Shown here piece after piece: positions 29,158-37,300 of a stretch of 64,000 nucleotides of DNA (position 1 is its first letter; each line of letters begins with the position of its first letter). Under the pieces are notes generated by a model. The model was not told the DNA's origin. It ran no database searches and saw only the letters and a list, made by a program, of their open reading frames with translations. The stretch is from positions 33,795 to 97,794 of the forward strand of contig NZ_LOHG01000002.1 of the NCBI RefSeq assembly GCF_022790535.1, given 5' to 3'. The DNA is from Pseudomonas maioricensis. GTDB lineage: Bacteria > Pseudomonadota > Gammaproteobacteria > Pseudomonadales > Pseudomonadaceae. The position numbers and the translations under genes are program-made.

Positions 29158-29865
29158 TTACTGACCTGCGTTACCGCCTTGGCTCTGCGCTTTCAAGCGA
29201 GCCAGAACGTCAGCAGCACCACCGGTTTTCGCACCAATACCGGCGTCTTGCAGACGACGTTCGAGATCACCACCGTTGGCAGCATCCGCGAGTTCTTCTG
29301 CGGCTTCCAGCTTGGCATCCTGCTCGTCCTGACGCTGCTTGATGCGCGCCAGCGAACCCACTGCAGTTTCCAGACGCCCATTGGCACCGCCCGTGGCCGC
29401 TGCGGCATTGATTTGCGCTTTCTGCACGCTGTCACGCGCCTTGGCCATATCGGCTTGCTGACGCAGACCTTTGATCTGGCTTTCAGCCTTGGTGACCTGA
29501 GCCGTCAACTTGGTGACCTGAATGCCGAACTGATCAGCAGCGGCTTTTTCCTGATCGCGCAGTGCGGTCAGCTCAGAAACCTTTTCCGCACACTCCAGAG
29601 CCAGACCTTCTTCGCCCTTATTCATGGCGGCGATGGCTTTCTGTTCCCAGTTAGCGATGTTCTTGTCGTGCTCATCCACACGCTGTACGGACAGCTTGTG
29701 CTTGGCCTTGATCTGGATCAGTTGGTTGCGGGCAGCGAGCATCGAAGCATCGGCGTCGCGGATTTCCTGATCCAGAATGCGGAGTGCTTGAGCGTCGACG
29801 ATTGCCTCACCGACCTCGGAGGCGCCGCCACGCATAGCGGTAACCATTTTCTTCCAAAGGCTCAT
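29158..29865 (-). CDS. yjfJ: PspA/IM30 family protein (YjfJ)
   Basis: A 235-residue ESCRT-III-like, mostly coiled-coil protein. It starts SLWKKMVTAMRGGASEVGEA, an amphipathic membrane-contact helix like that of PspA, then long helices (ALRILDQEIRDADASMLAAR; NIANWEQKAIAAMNKGEEGL; ADQFGIQVTKLTAQVTKAES) ending in a short helix and a Gln/Gly tail. PspA proteins assemble on damaged inner membranes. This paralogue is not next to pspBC or pspF; it follows yjfI by 15 bases. The set suggests membrane stress management, but the trigger is unknown. Confidence 0.9.
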   Translation of the reverse strand: MSLWKKMVTAMRGGASEVGEAIVDAQALRILDQEIRDADASMLAARNQLIQIKAKHKLSVQRVDEHDKNIANWEQKAIAAMNKGEEGLALECAEKVSELTALRDQEKAAADQFGIQVTKLTAQVTKAESQIKGLRQQADMAKARDSVQKAQINAAAATGGANGRLETAVGSLARIKQRQDEQDAKLEAAEELADAANGGDLERRLQDAGIGAKTGGAADVLARLKAQSQGGNAGQ

Positions 29866-29880
29866 TTATTTGTCTCCCGA

Positions 29881-30501
29881 TTACTGTGAGTCAACTGTTA
29901 AAAAATCTTCGTAGGCATCGGCGGCGCGGATCACGTTATCTGCCAGGGTAAATACTTCCTGGACAATAACGGTCAGTGAAGAAGCCGCGCTCAATGCGCC
30001 AAACATGCTGTAAACGGTCTCGCCGTTCGGCATGGTTTCGATACCGATAGACGACAACGGGAAGATGTCCCGACTGCGCAATACGGTGTCGTTGAATGCA
30101 GCGACGTCTTTTACCTGGGAGGCGTAAACCAGTACGCAATCCACAAGAATCTGGTCGCCGGCGATTGCAATGATGATCGGCAGCCCGCCGAAGTTGTTCA
30201 TCGTCACGCTCAAGCTTGGCTCGGCCCCTTGGACCAGCGTCAACTCGACTTCATTACTCTTTACCACGTCCAGTTCAGCGAGCGCCGAGTGCAGCGTGTC
30301 GATGGTCCAGTTGGTATTTTCGCTCATGAATTCCTCCAGTTTGATGCGGTTCCCCAAATAGGGCTGGCGTAACACTTTTTCGACATTTCTCAAGACTTCA
30401 GCGTTTTCAGGAAGCACATACAGCTCTCTTTTGACGTACCCGGCTGCCGTCAGCCGTGCACGCATTTCACGCATGTAGTCGGTTGAAGTTTTTCGAGCCA
30501 T
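29881..30501 (-). CDS. yjfI: YjfI (DUF2170) with an N-terminal, possibly DNA-binding extension
   Basis: A 206-residue protein. The C-terminal ~130 residues match DUF2170/YjfI (TNWTIDTLHSALAELDVV, VTMNNFGGLPIIIAIAGDQI, VLRSRDIFPLSSIG). The first ~70 residues (MARKTSTDYMREMRARLTAA, then KRELYVLPENAEVLRNVEKV) are extra relative to the ~133-residue E. coli YjfI. They have a basic, short-strand-then-helices pattern reminiscent of ribbon-helix-helix regulators (inference). I chose the ATG with a GGAAGG ribosome-binding site; a longer frame upstream runs through the palindromes. First gene of the cluster. Confidence 0.82.
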   Translation of the reverse strand: MARKTSTDYMREMRARLTAAGYVKRELYVLPENAEVLRNVEKVLRQPYLGNRIKLEEFMSENTNWTIDTLHSALAELDVVKSNEVELTLVQGAEPSLSVTMNNFGGLPIIIAIAGDQILVDCVLVYASQVKDVAAFNDTVLRSRDIFPLSSIGIETMPNGETVYSMFGALSAASSLTVIVQEVFTLADNVIRAADAYEDFLTVDSQ

Positions 30502-30519
30502 CCGAGCGCCTTCCAAGAC

Positions 30520-30582
30520 ATCACATGTGATAGCCGAGCAAGCTACGCTCAAAAATTCTAAGGCGCAACACCTCACATGTGA
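30520..30582 (-). promoter_or_regulatory. Two identical TCACATGTGA palindromes in the yjfI promoter region
   Basis: The perfect palindrome TCACATGTGA occurs at 30521-30530 and again at 30573-30582, centre to centre 52 bases, close to five helical turns. The nearer copy is 20 bases before the yjfI ATG. Two matched sites on one face of DNA suggest a regulator that binds cooperatively or loops. No clear -35/-10 pair is visible between them. The FUSC gene is divergent on the other side. Confidence 0.65.
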
Positions 30583-30669
30583 TGAAACATTTCACTGCAA
30601 CTGTGGCTTACTGACGCCATCCCGCGTCTCCTCCGGGATCGATTCCCAAACCGCGCGGTCTTTAAACGC

Positions 30670-31743
30670 ATGACGAATTCCCGCTCTCTCCGTTTGCCTT
30701 TCTGGTTGCGTCGCGTTTTGCGTCCCCTACTGGATCCTTATCGCCGCTATCGCAACGCACGCCTGATCCATGCAGCGCGGATTGCGGTCGGGCTGCTGGT
30801 GACGATTCTGTTGACCACCGGACTCAACTTGCCTCACGGTGAATGGGCTTCGGTGACGATGCTCATCGTAATTGGTGGCCTTCAGCACCACGGCAACATC
30901 CGTAAAAAGTCGGTCGAGCGCGCCTACGGGACGTTGATTGGCGCAGGGCTCGGATTGCTGGTTGTGGTACAGCAAGGTTATCTGGAGATGCCGCTGCTGA
31001 CGTACGCAATGATGTCAGTCATGTGCGGATTCTTCGCGTATCACGCGATCGGCAAGGGTGGGTACACCGCTCTGCTGTCAGCCATTACCTTATTTATCGT
31101 CGCAGGCCATGGTTACAACCCGATCAGCGACGGCTTGTGGCGCACAGTCGACATCCTTATCGGTATCGCACTGGCGCTGGCTTTCTCCTTCGCACTGCCC
31201 CTGTACGCAGTGTTCTCCTGGCGCTACAACCTGGCCAGCGGCTTGCGTGACTGCGCCAAGGTGTATAGCCGCATCATCCACGGCCAGCCAGTTACCGCTG
31301 ATGAGCACTTGAAGTTAGTGGCGCGTCTCAACGGGACAATGCTGCAACTGCGCTCGCTGCTGCCATCCGTGTCCAAGGAAGTGCGAATTTCCATGGTCGA
31401 ACTGGATGCCATTCAAGGGCACTTCCGGATGTGCCTGAGCACACTGGAGATCCTCGCCAACATCCGTCCGGAGGATCTGGATCAAGCGGCTGGTCCGGAA
31501 TGGCGTGCACGTCTGGATACCGAGTTTCGTCAAACCCGTCGCCAGTTGATCGGCATGGCTCGTGCGCTGCAAACCGGGGCCACCGAGCGCCTGCAACGCA
31601 CCTCGGAGACCAGCCTGCCGGATCTGGGTTATCCGATACCTGTGCAATTGACCGGTTACCACCTGTTGATGCTGCAACTGGCGAGCAACATCGACGGCCT
31701 GCAACAGCGGCTGGCGAAGACCTCGAGACGCTGGAAAATCTGA
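30670..31743 (+). CDS. FUSC-family inner-membrane transporter (aromatic acid exporter-like)
   Basis: A 357-residue membrane protein. The N-terminal half has about six transmembrane helices (RIAVGLLVTILLTTGLNLP, VTMLIVIGGLQHHGNIRKKS, YGTLIGAGLGLLVVVQQGYL, YTALLSAITLFIVAGHGY, ILIGIALALAFSFALPLYA), the FUSC/YccS-type pattern with the motif ERAYGTLIGAGLG. The C-terminal half is soluble and helical. Related proteins export aromatic carboxylic acids such as p-hydroxybenzoate or fusaric acid; substrate unknown here. It is divergent from the yjf cluster and has no adjacent MFP partner. Confidence 0.87.
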   Translation: MTNSRSLRLPFWLRRVLRPLLDPYRRYRNARLIHAARIAVGLLVTILLTTGLNLPHGEWASVTMLIVIGGLQHHGNIRKKSVERAYGTLIGAGLGLLVVVQQGYLEMPLLTYAMMSVMCGFFAYHAIGKGGYTALLSAITLFIVAGHGYNPISDGLWRTVDILIGIALALAFSFALPLYAVFSWRYNLASGLRDCAKVYSRIIHGQPVTADEHLKLVARLNGTMLQLRSLLPSVSKEVRISMVELDAIQGHFRMCLSTLEILANIRPEDLDQAAGPEWRARLDTEFRQTRRQLIGMARALQTGATERLQRTSETSLPDLGYPIPVQLTGYHLLMLQLASNIDGLQQRLAKTSRRWKI

Positions 31744-31929
31744 ACAGTACAGGCAGTCACAATGCTGGCTGCTTCGCTCTGGTCACCGTTACTTTTTATT
31801 CCCTCTAAAATACTGTCATCTTATCGTCATAAATATTTACTACGCATAAGCACTCCTACTACAAATTCACATTCGTGCTTATTCCGAAAACGACTATTAA
31901 CTTGCGTTCTCGCGACATAAATAACAAAT

Positions 31930-32075
31930 ATTTCTCACATTCCGACCGGCAGATGACAGATCCCCGAAACTGCGATAGCTTGCCTAAAGGCACGGTGATA
32001 TCAGCCGATGACCAGAGAGGAAGTTCAAACTTCCGCACTCCAAGGGGCAATTAATAGCCCCTTTTTCTATACCTT
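31930..32075 (+). ncRNA. Possible small RNA or structured leader ending in a terminator
   Basis: The 391-base gap before the chemoreceptor-like gene is AT-rich up to about 31930. It then holds a compact structured stretch: a short stem (GCC TAAA GGC near 31990), a perfect GGAAGT-TCAA-ACTTCC hairpin near 32020, and GGGGC...GCCCC (about 32042-32062) followed by TTTTT, a classic intrinsic terminator. It lies about 65 bases before the next ATG. It could be an independent small RNA or a transcription attenuator. It does not match riboswitch classes I can recall. Confidence 0.4.
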
Positions 32076-32134
32076 TTTTTGCGCATTTTTTATGTGAAGG
32101 CTGCCGCCTAATAACTCTTTGAAGTACACAAAAA

Positions 32135-33178
32135 ATGATCGAACCCGAACGGATCGTCACTCTCTCACGAGAAGTGGAAGCGTTAGCGAATCGAGGTGTC
32201 AGCGATATACAGATGATCACGCGTCAAACGCGACTGCTGGCGATCAATGCGCTGATTGAAGCGGCGCATGCGGGTAAGGCCGGGCTGGGTTTTTCAGTGG
32301 TAGCCGAGGAAGTCAAAGACATCTCGGAACGGATTTCCAAAATCGCAAGCGGCCTGACTCAGGATCTGCAAGCGTCGGTCAACGAACTGACCGATCTGGG
32401 CCGCGGTATGTGCTTCGACGTACGCGGTCAGCGGCTGGCCGATCTTTCGCTGAACATGATTGAGATCATCGACCGCAACCTGTACGAACGCACGTGTGAT
32501 GTTCGCTGGTGGGCGACCGATGCCTCGCTGGTTGATGCGCTGACCACAACGACTCCGGAAACCGGCAACCACGCCAGTGAGCGCCTGGGGATCATTCTCG
32601 ACAGTTACACCGTTTACCTGGACATCTGGGTCGCGGACACCAAAGGGCGCGTCATTGCCTCGGGTCGGCCGGGCACGTTTGGCAAGGTCATCGGTTCAAA
32701 TGTGGCTGAAGCAGCGTGGTTCAAACAAGCGGTACGACACTCATCCGGCGATCAGTATTTCGCGGGCGAAGTAGCAGTCGAGCCACTGCTCAACGGCTCC
32801 CAGACTTGTGCGTTCAGTGCCGCTGTGCGCAGCAAGGCTGGCAAGCAGACGCCGGTGATTGGTGTCATCGGAATCTTCTTCGACTGGAAAAACCAGGCGG
32901 ACTCGATCATCAACGGCGTACGTTTGAGTGACGAAGAGCGCTCGCGCAGCCGGGTGATGCTGATCGATGCAAACCACAAAATCATCGCCAGCTCCGATGC
33001 GCAAAGTCACTTGGGGCAAAACGTCGACTTGCAGGTCAAGGCTGGTCAGGCAAGCGGTTACAGCACCCTGCCGAACAACCTTATCCAGGGCTATTCAATG
33101 ACACCCGGCTTCGAGACCTATCCCGGAATGGGTTGGCTGGGAGTCATTGAGCAGCAATTGCCTGCGATAGAGGGGTAG
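32135..33178 (+). CDS. Soluble chemoreceptor-tip/Cache-like protein with inverted domain order
   Basis: A 347-residue protein with no signal peptide or membrane helix. Residues ~20-75 hold the methyl-accepting chemotaxis signalling tip (RQTRLLAINALIEAAHAGKA and GFSVVAEEVKDISERI), where CheA/CheW would bind. The remaining ~230 residues resemble a PAS-like Cache sensor (YTVYLDIWVADTKGRVIAS, FKQAVRHSSGDQYFAGEV, VIGVIGIFFDW). In ordinary receptors the sensor comes first and the tip last; here the order is reversed and only one side of the long coiled coil remains. It could feed cytoplasmic signals to a chemoreceptor array or be a relic of rearrangement. The ribosome-binding site is weak. Confidence 0.8.
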   Translation: MIEPERIVTLSREVEALANRGVSDIQMITRQTRLLAINALIEAAHAGKAGLGFSVVAEEVKDISERISKIASGLTQDLQASVNELTDLGRGMCFDVRGQRLADLSLNMIEIIDRNLYERTCDVRWWATDASLVDALTTTTPETGNHASERLGIILDSYTVYLDIWVADTKGRVIASGRPGTFGKVIGSNVAEAAWFKQAVRHSSGDQYFAGEVAVEPLLNGSQTCAFSAAVRSKAGKQTPVIGVIGIFFDWKNQADSIINGVRLSDEERSRSRVMLIDANHKIIASSDAQSHLGQNVDLQVKAGQASGYSTLPNNLIQGYSMTPGFETYPGMGWLGVIEQQLPAIEG

Positions 33179-33194
33179 CGAGTCATCATATTTA

Positions 33195-33266
33195 TGTAGG
33201 AGCTGCCGAAGGCTGCGATGCATTTATTCTGACACACCGCCTTCGCAGCCTTCGGCAGCTCCTACA
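33195..33266. repeat. REPIN-type inverted repeat, family A (copy 2)
   Basis: Arms TGTAGGAGCTGCCGAAGG... and its reverse complement, spaced by about 25 bases, between two convergent genes. Same family as the copy after apaH. Confidence 0.92.
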
Positions 33267-33293
33267 GGGGCCACGTTTGCTGCGCGACTACAC

Positions 33294-34883
33294 TCAATAC
33301 CCCGCAGCCGCCCCATTACTGCGCGGATCAAACGCGCCCTCGAAAGAACCATTGGGCAAGCGAACCGCTGCAGCCGCATGGCCCATGGTCTCGGTAAAAG
33401 GCGCAAGTATCTCAACCTCATGCCCCCACGCTGCCAGTTGTTCGACCACCTCGGGGGCAATGCGTGATTCCAGCTTGAGCGTGTCGCTGCTGTCGCCCCA
33501 GGTTCTGCCCAGCAGCCAGCGCGGTGCCGTGACGGCCTGCTGCAGCGGCTGACCGAACACCGCATAACGACTGAACACTGCAGCCTGCGTCTGTGGCTGA
33601 CCATCACCGCCCATGGTGCCGTAAACCAGCGTGCGTCCGTCAGCCAGACGGGCAGCAGCAGGGTTCAATGTGTGGAACGGCTTCTTGCCTGGCTTCAGCG
33701 CCAGCAAGTGGTGGGGATCGAGGCTGAATGAGGCTCCCCTGTTTTGCCAGTTCAAGCCGCTTTCGGGCAACACAACACCGCTGCCGAACTCGTGATAGAT
33801 GCTCTGGATAAACGACACCGCCATCCCGTTGCTGTCGATGACGCCCATCCAGATCGTGTCGCCAGGTCCTTTACCTTCACCCCACGCGGCGGCGTGCAGT
33901 GGGTCGATGCGTTCGGCCAAAGCGTGCAGATAATTCGCCTCAAGACAGGCCTGCGGATCAATAGTCATGTGCTCTGGATCGGTGATGTGCTCGTCGCGCA
34001 CAGCAAACGCCAGCTTGGTGGCTTCAACAAGGGTATGGATATGCTCGGCACTGTCGGCCGCGCACTGGCTAAGGCCTGCATGATCGGCGATGCCGAGGAT
34101 CAGCTGCGACACTAACCCCTGACTCGGCGGCGGCATGTTGAACACGGTGCCTGCGCTGTGTTTGAGCGTTAACGCCCGTACACGCCTGGCGCGATAATCA
34201 GCCAGATCACTGCGCGTCACTGGCGCCCCCACCGATTGCAGATCTTTGGCAATAGAGTCGGCAAGAGAGCCGCGATAAAAACAGTCGAGCCCCTCTTCAG
34301 CCAATATTCGCAAAGTACCCGCAAGACGGGTCTGTTTGAACAGGCTACCCGTAGCAGGAACCTGTCCTTCCTGCAAAAATGTTTCGGCAAAGCCCGGAAT
34401 ACCCTGTAGCTCAGCCTTTTTGCTTGCCGTGGCGAAGTGCTGCGACGGCGTGACCGGGATGCCGGAATCAGCATAGAAAATCGCATCTGCCAACAGCCGG
34501 GACAGAGGCAGATGCCCCTCCATTTCGGCGCTGACCTGCAACGCTTCCTGCCACCCGCCGACGGTACCTGCAACTGTCAACGCAGCGCCGGGGCCGCGAA
34601 CTGGAATACGCGTCATCCCGGCGTAGTGCTCCATTGTCGCCAGGCTACCAGCCGGGCCGCTGGCGTCGATGGCAATCGGTTCGCCTTCAGGCGGAACAAT
34701 CAGCCAAAAGCCGTCGCCACCCAAACTGTTCATGTGCGGATACACCACCGCGATCGTAGCGGCCGCCGCGACCATCGCCTCAATGGCATTGCCACCATCG
34801 CGTAATACCGCCAGTGCCGATTGCGCAGCAAGGCTATGAGGTGCGACGGCGATGCCTCGGGCAGCGAGCGTTGTATTAAGCAT
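33294..34883 (-). CDS. Gamma-glutamyltransferase family protein, cytoplasmic type
   Basis: A 529-residue Ntn-hydrolase of the GGT family. The precursor is expected to cut itself before the catalytic threonine in GDTIWMGVID (around residue 343), giving a large and a small subunit. Other family marks are GGNAIEAMVAAAATIAVVYP near the start, GGDGFWLI, MPPPSQG and the C-terminal MGGDGQPQTQ. No signal peptide is present, unlike classical periplasmic GGT, so it may act on imported gamma-glutamyl or related amide substrates. Its ATG directly follows the stop codon of the upstream transporter, so the pair is probably functionally linked. Confidence 0.9.
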   Translation of the reverse strand: MLNTTLAARGIAVAPHSLAAQSALAVLRDGGNAIEAMVAAAATIAVVYPHMNSLGGDGFWLIVPPEGEPIAIDASGPAGSLATMEHYAGMTRIPVRGPGAALTVAGTVGGWQEALQVSAEMEGHLPLSRLLADAIFYADSGIPVTPSQHFATASKKAELQGIPGFAETFLQEGQVPATGSLFKQTRLAGTLRILAEEGLDCFYRGSLADSIAKDLQSVGAPVTRSDLADYRARRVRALTLKHSAGTVFNMPPPSQGLVSQLILGIADHAGLSQCAADSAEHIHTLVEATKLAFAVRDEHITDPEHMTIDPQACLEANYLHALAERIDPLHAAAWGEGKGPGDTIWMGVIDSNGMAVSFIQSIYHEFGSGVVLPESGLNWQNRGASFSLDPHHLLALKPGKKPFHTLNPAAARLADGRTLVYGTMGGDGQPQTQAAVFSRYAVFGQPLQQAVTAPRWLLGRTWGDSSDTLKLESRIAPEVVEQLAAWGHEVEILAPFTETMGHAAAAVRLPNGSFEGAFDPRSNGAAAGY

Positions 34884-36176
34884 TCAGACTCCTTGGGTTA
34901 CAGGCTGTGCAGTGTTCTTCGCCAGCCAGTTACTGCGCATGCGTTTGAGCACGAACAAGGCCAGTGCCGCAGTAATGATGTCGAAGCTGATGGCCACGGC
35001 AAACACCGGAATCCAGCTGTCTGCATATTGGTGCAGCAGTGCCGCGACCGGACCGCCGAAGATTGAGCCAATGCCCTGCGCCATGTACAGGAAGCCGTAG
35101 TTGGTCGTGGCATTTTTACTGCCGAAGGTGTCAGTCAGCGTCGACGGGAACAGCGAGAAAATTTCCCCCCAGCCGAGAAACACTACGCCCGACAGCAGCA
35201 CGAAAAGGACTGGATTATCGATGGTCAAAAACCACAATGTCATGGCGACGCTTTCAAAGAAGAACGCGAAGGCCATGGTGTTTTCCCGGCCCCAGCGATC
35301 CGAGATCCAGCCGAACAAGGGACGCGTCAGCCCGTTGCAGATCCGGTCGATCGTCAACGCCAATGGCAATGCGGCCATACCCATCACCATCACATTGGTC
35401 ATGCCGAAGTCTTTGGCAAAACTGGCCATCTGCGAAGTGACCATCAGGCCCGAGGTGGACATCATGGTAAACATCGCAAACATCAGCCAGAAGATAGGCG
35501 TCTTGAGCATTTGCCGCGGAGCAATATCGGCAACGACTTTGCCTACAATCGGCACAGGCTGCTCGGCGACTTGCGCAGGCGGTTGCCGCAAGAACTGCGA
35601 AGCCAGCAAACCAACGCCCCCAAGGATCAGGCCAAAGGTCATCAGCGTCGACTCCATGCCGACATCCTTCAGGCTATTGCTGATCGGAAAAGTCGTGAGC
35701 ATGGCGCCCATGCCATAGCCCGCCGCTACCGCGCCCGCCGCCAGACCGCGACGGTCAGGAAACCAGCGCACCATCAAGCCCACTATCCCGACATACACGA
35801 TGCCTGTCCCGAGCCCACCCAAAAGGCCATAGCTCAAATACAGCGACGTCAGTGAAGTCGCCTGACTGGCCAGCACCCAACTCAATCCGGAAAGAACACA
35901 GCCTGTGGCGATCAACTTGCGCAGGCCAAAGCGATCGATCAACCAGCCTTGGGCCGGTGAAAAGAAGGTCTGCAGAATAATTAACAGCGAAAAAGTTATT
36001 TGCACTTGGGCCAATGAAACACCCAGCTTCTGCATTAACGGCCCGGTAAATAAAGTCCACACATACTGCGGGCTGGAAATGGCCATCATACAAACCATGC
36101 CGATAACCAGTTGATACCACCGCGAACTGAAAGCCCCGACGGCTGACTGCTCTAGCGTAAGCGTCTTGCTGACCAT
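34884..36176 (-). CDS. MFS transporter, oxalate/formate antiporter (OFA) family
   Basis: About 430 residues with twelve predicted transmembrane helices. Family signs include YVWTLFTGPLMQKLG, FSPAQGWLIDRFGLRKLI, YGLLGGLGTGIVYVG, VRWFPDRRGLAAGAVAAGYG in the first half and PLFGWISDRWGRENTM in the second, typical of OFA carriers that exchange small carboxylates. I prefer the ATG giving MVSKTLTLEQ over one four codons upstream. It is immediately followed by the GGT-like gene with no gap; the transporter may import that enzyme's substrate. Exact substrate unknown. Confidence 0.9.
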   Translation of the reverse strand: MVSKTLTLEQSAVGAFSSRWYQLVIGMVCMMAISSPQYVWTLFTGPLMQKLGVSLAQVQITFSLLIILQTFFSPAQGWLIDRFGLRKLIATGCVLSGLSWVLASQATSLTSLYLSYGLLGGLGTGIVYVGIVGLMVRWFPDRRGLAAGAVAAGYGMGAMLTTFPISNSLKDVGMESTLMTFGLILGGVGLLASQFLRQPPAQVAEQPVPIVGKVVADIAPRQMLKTPIFWLMFAMFTMMSTSGLMVTSQMASFAKDFGMTNVMVMGMAALPLALTIDRICNGLTRPLFGWISDRWGRENTMAFAFFFESVAMTLWFLTIDNPVLFVLLSGVVFLGWGEIFSLFPSTLTDTFGSKNATTNYGFLYMAQGIGSIFGGPVAALLHQYADSWIPVFAVAISFDIITAALALFVLKRMRSNWLAKNTAQPVTQGV

Positions 36177-36585
36177 AACGAATCTCACTGTGCAAGTGGG
36201 TTATGTGTCTTGCTCAGCAAGTGGCATGCCAATATTATTTAAGCGAACACAACAGAAGCCACGAAACTTACCCTGCCGATCAACGTTATAAAAAACAACC
36301 GCCCACACTTTAAACTTCCGAAGCCTCAGTCGAAATAACGGCATTACAATGCTTAAAGTATAGTTGCAGGAAACTTATTAACGACCTTCACTCTACGCCT
36401 ACAATCCGGAGGCCTCTAACGCTGGCAAGACACAAGACGTCGATTAACGGACACATTGGCTTTTTTTAGTGCAGTTACCGACGCATTTGGCGCGCACCAG
36501 AATGATTCTTCTGCTTCGTTTTAGCTCGCTGCTCCCATTGGCAGCCACCACAGGTAATATGCCTGCTGCCTTGAAGGAGATGCTC
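36177..36585. other. Divergent intergenic region between the MFS gene and the Lrp regulator
   Basis: 409 bases without a gene, AT-richer than its surroundings. It must hold the promoters of both divergent units. I see no strong promoter, repeat or convincing small gene. A frame open from 36469 in phase with the regulator has no homology and no good ribosome-binding site, so I leave it out of that gene. Confidence 0.6.
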
Positions 36586-37047
36586 TTGTCCACGACGCGC
36601 CAGCCAGTTCTTGATGAAATCGACCGCCAATTGATTGCGGCCTTGCAACTCAATGCCCGTGAAAGCGTGGCGATGCTGGCCAGGCAGTTGGGCATTGCCC
36701 GTACGACCGTAACGTCCAGACTGGCCAGGCTGGAAAGCACGAAGGTCATCACCGGATACGGCGTGCGGCTGAGTCAGCGCGTGGTCGACGGCGGTTTGCA
36801 GGCGTATGTCGGCATCACCGTGCAACCGCGTTCGGGCAAGGAGGTGCTGCGCCGCCTGAGCAGCCTGGCTCAGGTTCAGCAACTCTGCGCTGTAAGTGGT
36901 GAGTTTGATTATGTGGCCTGGCTACGCACTGATTCACCCGAGCAGCTGGACCAGTTGCTGGACCTGATCGGCAGTGTTGATGGGGTCGAAAAGACCACGA
37001 CTTCGATCATCCTGAGTAGCAAGATTGATCGCGGACAGCCTGTTTAG
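36586..37047 (+). CDS. Lrp/AsnC-family regulator, probable regulator of lysine catabolism
   Basis: A 153-residue DNA-binding regulator. The N-terminal winged helix-turn-helix (DEIDRQLIAALQLNARESVA, LARQLGIARTTVTSRLARLE) is followed by the RAM ligand-binding domain (QAYVGITVQPRSGKEVL, CAVSGEFDYVAWLRTDSPEQ). I favour a TTG start because AAGGAG lies six bases before it; an ATG two codons upstream overlaps that site. Its neighbour davB is the lysine monooxygenase, and an Lrp gene is adjacent to davBA in P. putida, so control of davBA by lysine is likely (inference). Confidence 0.88.
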   Translation: MSTTRQPVLDEIDRQLIAALQLNARESVAMLARQLGIARTTVTSRLARLESTKVITGYGVRLSQRVVDGGLQAYVGITVQPRSGKEVLRRLSSLAQVQQLCAVSGEFDYVAWLRTDSPEQLDQLLDLIGSVDGVEKTTTSIILSSKIDRGQPV

Positions 37048-37059
37048 AACGACGCGCCC

Positions 37060-37133
37060 CTGTAGGAGCTGCCGAAGGCTGCGATGCATTTATCCTGACA
37101 TTCCGCCATCGCAGCCTTCGGCAGCTCCTACAG
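37060..37133. repeat. REPIN-type inverted repeat, family A (copy 3)
   Basis: Arms starting CTGTAGGAGCTGCCGAAGGC and the reverse complement, with a ~24-base centre, 12 bases after the Lrp gene stop. Lies between the regulator and davB. Confidence 0.92.
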
Positions 37134-37300
37134 AAATGCGTTCCAATCTAAAACGGCTTGGGCAAATATAGAAAACCGTCTAAATGATCACTAATTTCGT
37201 CATATCGCACAAAAACACTGCATAACGACGACACTTTGCGTCTTATTTACGTCTCAGCTCCTGTCTAGACTGTCTCTTTCGCGTGCCAGCCAGGTCAGTC

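Noticed and set aside
31930..32075. c-di-GMP (GEMM) riboswitch or RsmX/Y/Z-type RNA
   Set aside because: The GEMM core motifs are absent, and only one GGA-type motif is present instead of the several expected in RsmX/Y/Z RNAs.
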